From the NCBI GenBank assembly GCA_036495445.1, contig DASXMX010000353.1:1-21426 (forward strand): 21,426 nucleotides of DNA, in the 5' to 3' direction. Positions 1 through 8,700 of this stretch are shown here, one piece after another. The stretch comes from DASXMX01 sp036495445. Lineage in GTDB: Bacteria > Planctomycetota > Phycisphaerae > Tepidisphaerales > Tepidisphaeraceae. Position 1 is the first letter of the stretch. The number at the start of each line of letters is the position of its first letter. The notes beneath the pieces are model-generated. The model searched no databases and had not been told where the DNA came from. It worked only from the letters and a program-made list of their open reading frames with translations. A program made the position numbers and the translations under genes.

Positions 1-312
1 ATCTACGACTCGATGAGCAAGAAGGAACGGGCCAAGCCCGACATGCTCGACGGCCCGCGCCGCCGCCGGATCTCGGTGGGGGCGGGCGTCGCGCCCAACG
101 AGGTCAGCCAGTTCATGAAGCAGTTCGAAACGAGCCGCGACATGATGCGCGCGGTCGGCGGCATGGGCATGATGGGCAAGCTCAAGCTCATGAAGCACCT
201 CATGTCCGGCAACCTCGCGGGACTGGGAATGCCCGGCGGGCCGATGATCAAGACCAAGAAGTCCGGCTTCATGGAAAAAAAGGACCGGAACAAGAAAAAG
301 AAGCGGCGGTGA
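1..312 (+). CDS. ffh: Signal recognition particle protein Ffh (SRP54), C-terminal part
   Basis: This is the 3' end of an SRP54/Ffh gene; the reading frame is open from the first base, so the N and GTPase domains lie outside the window. Ffh binds 4.5S RNA and hydrophobic signal sequences and directs ribosomes to the membrane. What is visible is the M domain: 'IYDSMSKKERAKPDML' followed by 'RRRRISVGAGVAPNEVSQFMKQF', the arginine-rich RNA-binding helix and the conserved G-x-G / QF segment of the family. A methionine-rich stretch follows (MMRAVGGMGMMGKLKLMKHLM), which is the typical signal-peptide groove. The tail is strongly basic (KKDRNKKKKRR). The first ATG in frame, at 13, is internal and not the start. 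The identification is very secure. Confidence 0.96.
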   Translation: MYDSMSKKERAKPDMLDGPRRRRISVGAGVAPNEVSQFMKQFETSRDMMRAVGGMGMMGKLKLMKHLMSGNLAGLGMPGGPMIKTKKSGFMEKKDRNKKKKRR

Positions 313-378
313 ACGCGGCCCACCCCGTGATTACTCCACTGGCAGGGGACCGTCTCGGCGTTGTCGAGGGAGGTCCAG

Positions 379-1017
379 ATGCCAAGTGTGCAAAGCCAGT
401 CTTCAGGGTGTGCGGCTCTCGTGTTGATGCTCCTCCCGCTCACCAGCGGATGCATGATCGCGACGAGCGAGCCGCTCTACGACGCCAAACGCGACGTCAT
501 CTTCGATCCGCGGCTCGTTGGACTGTGGGGCAACGCGGATCAAGTCCTGCGCATTTCCGCGGCGGCGGATCACGGGTACGAACTCACGCAGTCGGATGTC
601 CGACCGGCTGCCGGGGGGCAGCAAGAGCAGCAGCAGGCGGTTCGGGCCGAACTCGTGAAGATCGGCCGATATCGCTATTTGTTCCTGTGTCCGCCCGATC
701 TCAAGGGCACGCTGCTGTTTCCGTGCTTCAGGGTCGATTTTCCAGGCGGGCGGCTTCGGCTCCAGATGCTCAACGTGGCGATGATCGCCGAATTCCTCGA
801 CCATCATCCGGGAGTCTTGCGATACGAGAAGACGCCTTCGCCGCTGCTGGCCAATGGGAACGGGCCCGCGACACAGCCCGTTGTGAAACCGGAGCTGAAT
901 AACTTGCTGATCACGGACGAACCGCTCAAGGTCCGCCGGTTTCTGGAAGTTCATGAGGATGACCCGGGCTTCGTCTGCGAGCCTTTGATCCTCGACGACC
1001 TTTTTCCGATTACCTGA
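379..1017 (+). CDS. Putative lipoprotein of unknown function
   Basis: A 212-residue protein that I do not recognise. The ATG at 379 is preferred over the upstream TTG at 361 because a strong ribosome binding site (GAGGGAGG, 366-373) sits 5 bases before it. The N-terminus has a hydrophobic stretch (residues 11-21) ending in LTSGC, a lipobox with the acylated cysteine at residue 25, so a membrane-anchored lipoprotein is likely. After the anchor comes 'SEPLYDAKRDVIFDPRLVGLWG', which recalls short lipoproteins with a lipocalin-like or 'DPRLxGxW' start; this is only a resemblance. A low-complexity segment (GGQQEQQQ) lies near residue 80. The stop codon abuts the recX start codon (TGAATG), so the two genes are probably translated together, although no functional link is obvious. 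Confidence 0.8.
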   Translation: MPSVQSQSSGCAALVLMLLPLTSGCMIATSEPLYDAKRDVIFDPRLVGLWGNADQVLRISAAADHGYELTQSDVRPAAGGQQEQQQAVRAELVKIGRYRYLFLCPPDLKGTLLFPCFRVDFPGGRLRLQMLNVAMIAEFLDHHPGVLRYEKTPSPLLANGNGPATQPVVKPELNNLLITDEPLKVRRFLEVHEDDPGFVCEPLILDDLFPIT

Positions 1018-1662
1018 ATGCCGACGATCACGAAAATCTCCGAGCAAAAACGCCGCGAGAACCGGCGGAACATTTACCTGGACGGGCGGTTCGCCTTCGG
1101 GTGCAACCTGAACGTCGTGGCGAAGTTCAAGCTGCGCGAGGGGATGAACCTGACGGCCGAGCAGGTGCGGGCGATCGAGGAAGGGGAGGTCCGCCAGGGG
1201 TGTTTCGACAAGGCGCTGGAGTACCTGGGCCTGCGGCTCCACAGTCGGGCGGAGCTGGCGAAAAAGCTGACGCGCCGCGAGTACGGCGACACGGTCATCT
1301 CCGCCGTGCTCGACGAGTTGGCGCGGCTCGGCTATGTGGACGACGAGCGGTTCGCCCGGACTAAGGCGCTGTCGGCTGCCGAGCACAAAAAGCACGGTCG
1401 GCGCCGGGCGATGGTCGAATTGCTCAAGACCGGTGTGAAGGGCGAAGTCGCCCGGAGGGCGCTGGATCATGTGTACGACGCGCAGGACACGCTCGCGGTC
1501 GCCCGCCAATTGGCCGAGAAGCAGGCGCCGCGATTGAAGCGGCTCGATCCGCAGGCCGCCCGCCGCAGGCTCGTCGGAATGCTACAGCGCCGGGGGTTCG
1601 ACTACGACGACATCCGGCCCGTCGTCGATGAAGTCCTCGGGTCGGACGCTCATCCGTCCTAG
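1018..1662 (+). CDS. recX: Regulatory protein RecX
   Basis: A 214-residue RecX, the cytoplasmic protein that binds RecA filaments and modulates recombination and SOS activity. RecX proteins are built of three-helix tandem repeats. Here these are seen as 'CFDKALEYLGLRLHSRAELAKKLTRREY' with 'VLDELARLGYVDDERFARTKAL', then 'HGRRRAMVELLKTGVKGEVARRALD', and a final 'ARRRLVGMLQRRGFDYDDIRPVVDEVL'. The 'LGYVDDERFA' element is a hallmark of the family. It is longer than the E. coli protein (166 residues) because of an N-terminal extension of about 60 residues (NIYLDGRFAFGCNLNVV), which is common outside the proteobacteria. The start ATG follows the stop of the upstream lipoprotein gene with no gap, which implies translational coupling. 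recA is not in the window. Confidence 0.93.
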   Translation: MPTITKISEQKRRENRRNIYLDGRFAFGCNLNVVAKFKLREGMNLTAEQVRAIEEGEVRQGCFDKALEYLGLRLHSRAELAKKLTRREYGDTVISAVLDELARLGYVDDERFARTKALSAAEHKKHGRRRAMVELLKTGVKGEVARRALDHVYDAQDTLAVARQLAEKQAPRLKRLDPQAARRRLVGMLQRRGFDYDDIRPVVDEVLGSDAHPS

Positions 1663-1705
1663 CCGATTTCGGCTCGTTCACTCCCTCTGATATCCGGGTT
1701 CCATT

Positions 1706-3772
1706 TCAAGTTAGCGAAACGGCCGTCGCGCTGACGAACGTGTTGTTGGCCAGGTTGCTATCGCCCAACGTATTGCTGGGGTCGAGCACGCCGACCAGGA
1801 ACACGGATGTCCCCGAAGCCGAGGGCAGCGTGACCGGCAGCGAGAGGCGGATCGTCTTGCCGGCGGGAATTGCCACGCGCCGGGTGAGCGTCACCAGGCT
1901 TGTCGGGCTGCTGCCGCTGGCGCTCGTCGAGGCGAGCAATTGGATCGGCAGCGACGCGTTTACCGGCACGTTGCCGTTCTGCGTGACGGAGATCGTGACG
2001 TTCACCCGCCCGCCAGCCTTGGCCGACGCGGGCACCCGCACGAACGCCCCGGACAGGTCGACGACCGGCGACTCCACCTGGACGGTGTTGGACGAGGCGC
2101 CTACGCCCGTCATGCTGTTGGGGTCCGTGACAACCGCGACGACGAACTTCGTGCCGGCCGGCGCGCTGGCCGGCACCGAGCGGGCCGTGATTGGGAACGT
2201 GACCGACCTGCCCGGCCTGAGGTTGATCCGGCGGGTGACGGTCGCCAGCACCGGATCGCCTGCGCTGCCGGCGGCGCTATCCGACAGTTGCAGGATGATG
2301 CCGATCGAGCCGGTCATCGTGGTCGTGCCGCTGTTGGTCACCTTCACGTTTTGGGTGACCGGCGTGGTCTTTTGGCCGGCGATCAGCGGGTTCTTGGGCA
2401 ACCGGCCCGAGACGGTCGGCTGCAAGGGCGAGTTATTCGTGAGCGCCGTCGGGAGGAGCAACCGTTGCAGGGCCGAGCTGGCCTGCGACCCGCCGGCCGA
2501 CCCGATTACCAGCCGCCGGGTCGTCGACCCCGTGGCGGCGGGCTGGAACGCCGCCGACGCCCGCAGCGGGGCGGCGAAGCTGCCGAGGAAGAACGCGCGC
2601 GACGTTGGGGCGACGTTGGTCGGCACGGTCACCATGCCGGTGCCGTTGCCGAATGACGGATCCAGCGCGCCGTCCGACTGATATTCCGCGACAGCCACTT
2701 GCAGCGTCCCGCCGCCGGCGTCGGTCGTGCCGGTCGCGACGATCTGGCCGCTCGTGGCATCGACCAGGACCGTGTCCGCGTCGTCCGTCCCGCCGAAGTC
2801 GGTGGTGACGAGCCCGCCGGTCCCGAACGAAGAGTCGGCCGAGCCGTCGGCGTTCAGGCGCACCAAGCCGAAGTCGGCGCCGCTGGTCGTGTTGGCGACG
2901 ACAATCTTCCCGTCGGCCTGCAGCGCCAGGCCCTCGGTCACGTCCGGCGCGTTGTTGGGCTGCTGCGTGAGGCCCAGCCCGGCCGCAGGGGCGATGCCGT
3001 GGGTGCCGAAGGTGGTGTCCAGCGAGCCGTCGGTGTTGAGCCGCACGACGTCCACACCGCTCCCGGCCGGCCCGGTCGCGACGATCTTGCCGTCCGACTG
3101 CACTGCCAGCGCGCCGATCGCGCTGCTGCTCGCACCCGTGTTGATCGTGGTGAATCCGCCGTTGCCGAAGGTGGTATCCAGCGCCCCGGCCGCCGTGAGT
3201 CGGGCGACGACCGGCAGCCCGTTGCCAGTCACGCCGCCCACATAGATTGTGCCGCCCGTCGGCCCGGCCGCCACCGCGTAGAGTGCCGCACCCGACCCCA
3301 GCGCCGGCAGCGTCATGGCTCCGCCGGTGCCGAACGTCGAATCCAGCGCGCCGGCCTCGGTGGCCTTGGCCGCGAAGGCGGAGCCGCCGATCTGCCCGAC
3401 GCAGACGATCCCGCCGCCGGCGGGCAGTGACAGCGTCGCGAAGAACGCGGCGTTCGTGCCCGCGGGTGTCGTGACCATCCCGTTGCCGTTGAACGAGGTT
3501 TTGGGCGTGCCGTCGGCGTTGAGGACCTCGCAGACCGCCTGCTGCGCGTTGGTCGAGGCGTCGCCCATGAACCCGGGCAGGATGATCGTCCCGTCCGACT
3601 CGGTCGCCTGCTCCTCGGCGATGAACGGGAGCTGCACCGTTCCGTTGGTGCCGAACGTGGTGTCGATCGGCGGCGTGGCGCTCGAGGCGGCCACGGAGAG
3701 CAACATCCGCGGCTCGATGGGTTCCACTGCCGCAAACCGCGAGTCCCGACGAGCAAGGCGATTCATTGACAT
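1706..3772 (-). CDS. Exported delta-60 repeat protein with planctomycete LEPR-type N-terminus
   Basis: A 688-residue predicted surface or secreted protein. Residues 17-26 read EPIEPRMLLS, matching the planctomycete 'LEPR-x-LL' targeting motif. Seven delta-60-like repeats follow. Their D-x-[TS]-F-G-x-x-G cores begin near residues 37, 91, 144, 199, 252, 313 and 371, spaced 53-61 residues apart, and several are linked by 'Q[SA]DGKIVA' strands as in a beta-propeller. Two similar C-terminal beta-sandwich domains (about 452-568 and 570-688), each with an 'TRRxxxxxGxxxxxxxPxT' pattern, look like CARDB-type adhesive modules. The start is supported by GAAGGGG a few bases upstream. No enzyme signature is visible; a structural or adhesive role is inferred. 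The gene is transcribed towards recX, with only 43 bases between their ends. Confidence 0.85.
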   Translation of the reverse strand: MSMNRLARRDSRFAAVEPIEPRMLLSVAASSATPPIDTTFGTNGTVQLPFIAEEQATESDGTIILPGFMGDASTNAQQAVCEVLNADGTPKTSFNGNGMVTTPAGTNAAFFATLSLPAGGGIVCVGQIGGSAFAAKATEAGALDSTFGTGGAMTLPALGSGAALYAVAAGPTGGTIYVGGVTGNGLPVVARLTAAGALDTTFGNGGFTTINTGASSSAIGALAVQSDGKIVATGPAGSGVDVVRLNTDGSLDTTFGTHGIAPAAGLGLTQQPNNAPDVTEGLALQADGKIVVANTTSGADFGLVRLNADGSADSSFGTGGLVTTDFGGTDDADTVLVDATSGQIVATGTTDAGGGTLQVAVAEYQSDGALDPSFGNGTGMVTVPTNVAPTSRAFFLGSFAAPLRASAAFQPAATGSTTRRLVIGSAGGSQASSALQRLLLPTALTNNSPLQPTVSGRLPKNPLIAGQKTTPVTQNVKVTNSGTTTMTGSIGIILQLSDSAAGSAGDPVLATVTRRINLRPGRSVTFPITARSVPASAPAGTKFVVAVVTDPNSMTGVGASSNTVQVESPVVDLSGAFVRVPASAKAGGRVNVTISVTQNGNVPVNASLPIQLLASTSASGSSPTSLVTLTRRVAIPAGKTIRLSLPVTLPSASGTSVFLVGVLDPSNTLGDSNLANNTFVSATAVSLT
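2636..3664 (-). repeat. Tandem delta-60 repeat coding array (seven units)
   Basis: This part of the surface protein gene encodes seven degenerate units of about 53-61 residues. The cores, in order, are DTTFGTNG, KTSFNGNG, DSTFGTGG, DTTFGNGG, DTTFGTHG, DSSFGTGG and DPSFGNGTG. The second unit is the most diverged. The unit number and spacing suit a closed propeller of about seven blades, which is an inference from the count. Confidence 0.8.
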
Positions 3773-3837
3773 GGCGCGGTCCCCTTCAATGGACCTCCGC
3801 GGCGAAATGCCAACGGAGCGAATTGCGCAGCGAAGTG

Positions 3838-3851
3838 CCCCGTCGACGGGG
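3838..3851. repeat. Perfect palindrome CCCCGTCGACGGGG
   Basis: A 14-base self-complementary sequence 66 bases upstream of the surface protein start codon. It could be an operator for a dimeric regulator or a chance GC-rich palindrome; no second copy was noticed in the window. Confidence 0.4.
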
Positions 3852-4080
3852 ATCCCACTCCGGTGCCCTCAACAACCCCGATGCGGCCGCCCCCCGTCGC
3901 CGCTTGTCGGATAATCTGGTTGTTGATAGAGCAAAGAAGTACAATGATTGGTGGCGATGTGTCAATGGCAATTCGGGCCGCTCGTTGACCGCCGTCGCAA
4001 CGACCGGAAACCTCCTCCGGCGTGCACTCGTGGATAGCACAATCGTCGCGCACTCAGCGGGTAGGGCCGTTCAATCACGG

Positions 4081-4099
4081 ATCGAATTCTCGATTCGAT
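4081..4099. repeat. Inverted repeat ATCGAAT-N5-ATTCGAT
   Basis: A perfect 7-base inverted repeat with a 5-base spacer (TCTCG), about 140 bases upstream of the porin start codon. The size and spacing suit an operator for a helix-turn-helix dimer. It is AT-rich compared with the surrounding sequence. No regulator gene is adjacent, so its role is inference. Confidence 0.4.
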
Positions 4100-4239
4100 T
4101 CCCCCGGGTGTCGGCGGCGTCTTGTCGAAAAGAAGCTTTCTCGTCGGCGCAATGGTGTTAAATCGGTACTATAACGATTGCTGAAAAAGTGAACTCCGGG
4201 TCGGCGGGGAATTGTCACATCAAGAGGAAGGAGTTTCGG

Positions 4240-5691
4240 GTGGCATACCGTCTAACGACTGCGTGGGCCGCCGCTCTGGCGGCGTGTGCATTCTTGACCG
4301 GTCTGACAAAGGGGGCGGATAGCGGAGGGGAGGTCGGGCCGGAAGGCGTCGTCCTGCAGCCGGCCGCCTGGCCGATCTACGCCGACACGCCCGCCAACGA
4401 GTCGGGCGCGACGCCGCCCAACGCAACGCCCGCCTATGCGCCCGCCCCGTCGAACGCCGAACAGCGGCCGCTCATGGCCGCCCTCCATCCGACGCCCGTG
4501 GGGCAAGCCCTCGAACAGGCGCGGATCAACATCTTCGGATACATGGAGGGGTCGTATCAGTACAACTTCATGCACCCCAATCCGCCGGTCACGCTGCCGC
4601 GGACGCCCCTGAACCCGGGCCGGTTGCTCGACGTCTTCCAGCACGACCGAGTTTATCTCAACCAGCTCAACCTGGCGATCGAGCGGAAGGTCGACCTGAC
4701 CACCCACCAGTTTGACATTGGCGGAAGAGTCGAAGGCATCTTCGGCCAGGACGCCCGGTTCATCCACGCCAACGGCCTGCTCGACCATCAGCAGGGCTCG
4801 AATCCCAACGTCTCCCCGCCGATCGTCGGCGGCGAATGGCAGTTCGACCTCTACCAGGCTTATTTCGACGTCGGCGTTCCGCTCGGGAACGGCGTCCGCG
4901 TCCGGGCGGGGAAATTCAGCTTCTTCAAGCCCATCGACCCCAATGCCAGCATCTTCTATACACACACAATTGCGTACGCCGCGACGTTCCCCTATACGAA
5001 CACCGGCGTCACGGTAATGTACCCGTTTTCGGACGCGATCCGAGTCGAAGGCGGAATCTCCCGGGGCTGGGATCAGGCCCTGAAGGACAACAACGGCGCC
5101 ATCGACGGCCTGGCCCGCGTGATCTGGACGCCGACCGAGACGACCCGGCTGATCGGGTCGGTGATCTTCGGCCCCGAGCTGTACCGAAACAACCACGATT
5201 ACACGACGCTGGTCGACATTACCCTGACCCAGGCGGTGGGGGAAAAGCTGACGCTCTACCTCGACGCCGTCTTCGGCAATCAGGTGCACGCGGTGCCGGG
5301 CAACATCCCCGGCGCGTTCTTCAGCTCATCGACCGCCACGCCCCTGGGCGGCGCGAATTGGTACGGCGTCTCGGGCGACGCGCTCTATTCGGTCAACACC
5401 TACCTCGATGTGGCCCTGCGCCTGGAGTGGTTCCGCGACGAGGAGGGGTTCACGACGAACCCGTTCCCGCCCGGCGGACAGAACCTGTACGAAGCGACGG
5501 TCGGGGCGAGCATTTATCCGCTGGCCGGCACGGCCCTGGGCCGGAACTTCATGTTGCGGCCCGAAGTCCGCTACGACTACGCCAGCAAACGGTATTTCGA
5601 TCCCGTCGCGTTCCCAGGCGTCCCTAACGCGGCGGTCGGTTCGCGACACGACCAACTCACGTTCGCGATCGATGCGGTATTCAATTACTGA
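4240..5691 (+). CDS. Outer-membrane beta-barrel porin, bbp2 (OmpL-like) family
   Basis: A 483-residue predicted porin. The GTG at 4240 is chosen because GGAAGGAG lies 6 bases before it and a classical signal peptide follows (MAYRLTTAWAAALAACAFLTGLTKGA, cleavage near residue 25); an upstream GTG at 4189 would bury that peptide. A proline-rich linker leads to the barrel, which opens with FGYMEGSYQYNF (99-110). Features typical of bbp2 proteins follow in order: 'VYLNQLNLAIERKVD', 'FDIGGRVEGIFGQDARF', 'QFDLYQAYFDVGVPLGNGVRVRAGKF', 'PYTNTGVTVMYPFSDAIRVEGGISRGWDQ', and alternating strands up to a C-terminus ending in 'LTFAIDAVFNY' with an aromatic final residue, as outer-membrane barrels usually have. 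The substrate cannot be read from the sequence. It converges on the pseudokinase gene. Confidence 0.88.
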   Translation: MAYRLTTAWAAALAACAFLTGLTKGADSGGEVGPEGVVLQPAAWPIYADTPANESGATPPNATPAYAPAPSNAEQRPLMAALHPTPVGQALEQARINIFGYMEGSYQYNFMHPNPPVTLPRTPLNPGRLLDVFQHDRVYLNQLNLAIERKVDLTTHQFDIGGRVEGIFGQDARFIHANGLLDHQQGSNPNVSPPIVGGEWQFDLYQAYFDVGVPLGNGVRVRAGKFSFFKPIDPNASIFYTHTIAYAATFPYTNTGVTVMYPFSDAIRVEGGISRGWDQALKDNNGAIDGLARVIWTPTETTRLIGSVIFGPELYRNNHDYTTLVDITLTQAVGEKLTLYLDAVFGNQVHAVPGNIPGAFFSSSTATPLGGANWYGVSGDALYSVNTYLDVALRLEWFRDEEGFTTNPFPPGGQNLYEATVGASIYPLAGTALGRNFMLRPEVRYDYASKRYFDPVAFPGVPNAAVGSRHDQLTFAIDAVFNY

Positions 5692-5717
5692 GGATCGATT
5701 GCGGGTCCCCGCTTAGC

Positions 5718-5735
5718 CGGGGAGCTTGCTCCCCG
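5718..5735. terminator. Perfect hairpin between convergent genes, possible bidirectional terminator
   Basis: CGGGGAGC and GCTCCCCG pair perfectly around a TT centre. The element sits 27 bases after the porin stop and 37 bases before the pseudokinase stop. It lacks a clear T tract on either side, so it is not a textbook intrinsic terminator, but its position between two converging genes supports transcript-end formation. It may also belong to a dispersed repeat family. Confidence 0.55.
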
Positions 5736-5771
5736 TATTCAGGTCCAAACGACGTGTCTGCGCCGGAGTGC

Positions 5772-8700
5772 TTACAAGGGGCTCTTGTCGAACCCCGGAT
5801 TGTGGGGCTGGCGCGGCGGTTGAGGCTGGGGTTGGGGTTGTGGCTGCGGCTGGGGCTGCGTGCGGTTTGCCGCGGCTTGGGCGCCGATCCAAGCCTGCGC
5901 CTCGGAGTCGCCCCGGTCGGCGGCGGCTTCGTACCAGCGGCGGGCGGCGGCCGGGTTCCGCTGCCCGTCATATACGCGGGCAAGACGCCTCATCAGCGCC
6001 GGCAGATTCGAGTCCTTTCGTTTGGCGTCGGCGGTGTCGGCGCGCTTGAGCCAGTTGCTCGCCGTGTCGTACTCGCGATGTTGGAGCGCCACCTGCGCCC
6101 GCGCCGCCATCGCATCGACGTTGCCCGCTTCGCCAGCTCGCTCGAACCACTGAACGGTGGCGGGCTCGCTCGCCTGGTTCGGCCAGACGGGGTAGGACAA
6201 GTACGTTCGCGCAAGTTCTCCTATGGCCGACACGCTTCCCGCGGCGGCGGCCAGGCGGAAGTACTTCACCGCCATGTCGCGGCTCTGCAGCGTCCCCTGA
6301 CCCGATTGGTACAACTTGCCCAGATGCTCGAGCGAGGCGATGTCGCCGCCTTGGGCGGCCCGCTTGTAGTGCTGGAACGCCTCGGCGTAGCGCTGGTCCT
6401 TGAACGCCGCTTCGCCCGCGCCTCGTTCGGCTGGCGCCGCATCGATCGCCTTCTGAATCTCCGCCCGTTTCGATTCGGCTTCCGCCCCTTCCAGCCCGTT
6501 CAGCTTGGCCATCGCCTGCCGCGGTTGGAAGTTGGCCATGTCGTCGTCGGCAAGCTTGACGCGGTCCGCCGCGGACGACTGGAATCGCTGCCACGCCTGC
6601 TCCCGCTCGGCCGTTCCCGCGGGCCAGAGGTAATACTGCGCATCGGCGGTCGCGATGGCGGCGTCGCCCTTGTTGAGCCGGTCGAGCAGCGTGCGGATCG
6701 CGAAGCGATCCGATTCCGGCAGCGCGTTGGCCCGGTCGACCAGATCGCGGGCGGCCCGCGCGGCGGCGTCCGCGTCGCCCGCCGACTTCGCACGCAGGTC
6801 AGTCGAGAGGGCCAAGTTATACCGCTGGAGCGCCGGCAGCCCGGCGGCGGACGCTTCGAACCCGATCGCCGCCTGGGCCTTGGCCGCCGATTCGAGAAGG
6901 GCCGGTGAATTGGCAAGCTGCACCGCCGACAGCCACATCTGCGCCGCGCTCCGCCTGACCTGGTCCCGCACCGCGGGTTGCTGGTCGGCGGGCAGTTGGC
7001 CGGCGGCTTGCGAGACCCGCGCCAGCAGCGCCGTCCACTGGTCCATCGCCGCTGGGGTCAACGGGCCGGGACACGCCTGCTGCTTCAGCTTCGCCAGCGT
7101 CGCCCATGCGGCGAGCTGAATTTCGGGTTGCTCTGCGGTTCGCGCCGCCTCCACCAGCGCGTCCCGATGCGTCTCCTGAACGACGTTCCGCACCACATCC
7201 AATCGCTGCAGGTCCGGTTTCATCAGGCTGGCGAAGGCGCCGCCGTCGGATGCTACCTGTGACGTCCAAAACCCGCTGGCGTCCGCGCCGTTCCAGCGTG
7301 CATCGTGCTGCGCCAGAACGTCCGGGGTGATCATCGTCTGCTGCAGTTCTTCATGTTCCTGTTTGAGCTTCGCGGCCGCCGCACACCAGGCGCCGAATCG
7401 CCCCTGGGCTTGCGTCACGGCGTCGGGCGGCGGGGCGGTGGATCCGGGCGGGATCTGCTTCAATAGCTCGCCGACTTGCAATTCCGCGAAACTGCGCGTC
7501 GGGCCGAGCCATGGATCTCCGCTCAAATCGGCCGGCACGCGGAACGTCCCTGAATCGAGGTTCGTCAGGCTCGTCGCCAGCGATTCCGTCCGCTGCATCC
7601 AGTCGCGGTCCGCGTTCGCGGCGGTCCGGCCCTTCATCCAGGTTCGCCAATAGCTCTGGACCGCCTGCGATTGGTACTTCGCGGCCAGCGTATTCATGTG
7701 GTCCAGCCAGGGTGACAGTTGCTCCGGGTGATAGTGGTACCGCGCCGGCAATGCGGCGATCTGCCGGGCCAGCTCGTTCGCCCGCGCATCGAACGCCGCG
7801 GGGAAGTCGCGCTGGACGAATTGCACCTTCGACAAAGCCGCCAGTTGTGCCTGAACGGCGCCACGGTCCTGCTCGTACTTCTGGATCTGCGGATCGTCGG
7901 GCGCCAGGTGCGGGAACAGGTCAGCACGGATCTGCCGGTCGGATTGTTCGAGTTGGTCGGTCAAGCCGCGCTCGGCGGCCCGGCGCTGATCTGAGGGCGC
8001 GACCCACGCGTACTGTCGAACGAGCCCGAGCCAACGCCGCACGTCCGCGAGCGTGGGTTGTTGCAGGTCGATCTTCTCCCGCCGCGTGAGGTCTTGCACG
8101 TCGTACGTCGCCGGCCAGTCCTTCACCGAGGCGACCTGGATCGCCAGTTCCTCGATCTGCCCGTTCGTCCGCCAGCCCTGCGCCGACAGCACCGCGCCCG
8201 CGCGAAACTCGGTCCGCAGCACGTTGGCAAACCCGGGAAGGCCCGGATCGGCCGAGGCACTCAGCGCGGCCAGCGCCTGGACGGCGTCGGGGCTCGGCTG
8301 AGGTCGCGGCACGCCCGCCAGGAAGTCGGCCAGGCGGAGCCGCTCGTCGATCCCCGCGATCAGGTGGGCGTCATCCGGCGCAGGCGCCCTCGTGAGCGAT
8401 CCAATGTATCCGGCCGCCTGCGTGTACCCCTCGCGCGCGCAGGCCACCTGGAGCGCGGTCAGGGTTTCGCCGGACTTCACATACGCACTCAGCAGCCGCC
8501 CATGAATCCCGGTCAGCACGGTCTGCGCCGTTTGCGCCTGCCGGAACGCGGCGGGGGTGAAGTCGGCCATCGCCATCGGGTGATCGAATCCGTAGAGCAG
8601 ATCGAAGTCGGCTTGCTCCGCGATCGGGCGGCCCGAGCCCACGAGGCGGGCCAGCGCCTTGTTGTCGTTCCGCAGCGTATCGAGCCAGAGCGGGCGGGCC

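Larger units (their letters stand above)
3773..4239. promoter_or_regulatory. Divergent intergenic region between surface protein and porin genes
   Basis: This is a 467-base gap with no convincing gene; small reading frames across it show no recognisable protein. It must hold the promoters of the two outward-facing genes. It contains a 14-base perfect palindrome (3838-3851) and a 7-base inverted repeat (4081-4099). A TATAAC hexamer at 4170-4175 could be a -10 element for the porin, but no good -35 box lies at the right distance. The region is locally richer in A+T than the flanking genes around 3900-3960 and 4120-4190. Promoter positions remain unproven. Confidence 0.5.

Noticed and set aside
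403..1509. Long minus-strand frame of 368 codons opposite the lipoprotein and recX
   Set aside because: It is a GC-rich shadow: composition is Arg/Pro/Leu-rich with no family match, while the plus strand carries clear RecX and a lipobox with a good ribosome binding site.
3766..4161. 131-codon plus-strand frame in the divergent gap
   Set aside because: It overlaps the start of the surface protein gene, has no recognisable protein features and no good ribosome binding site.
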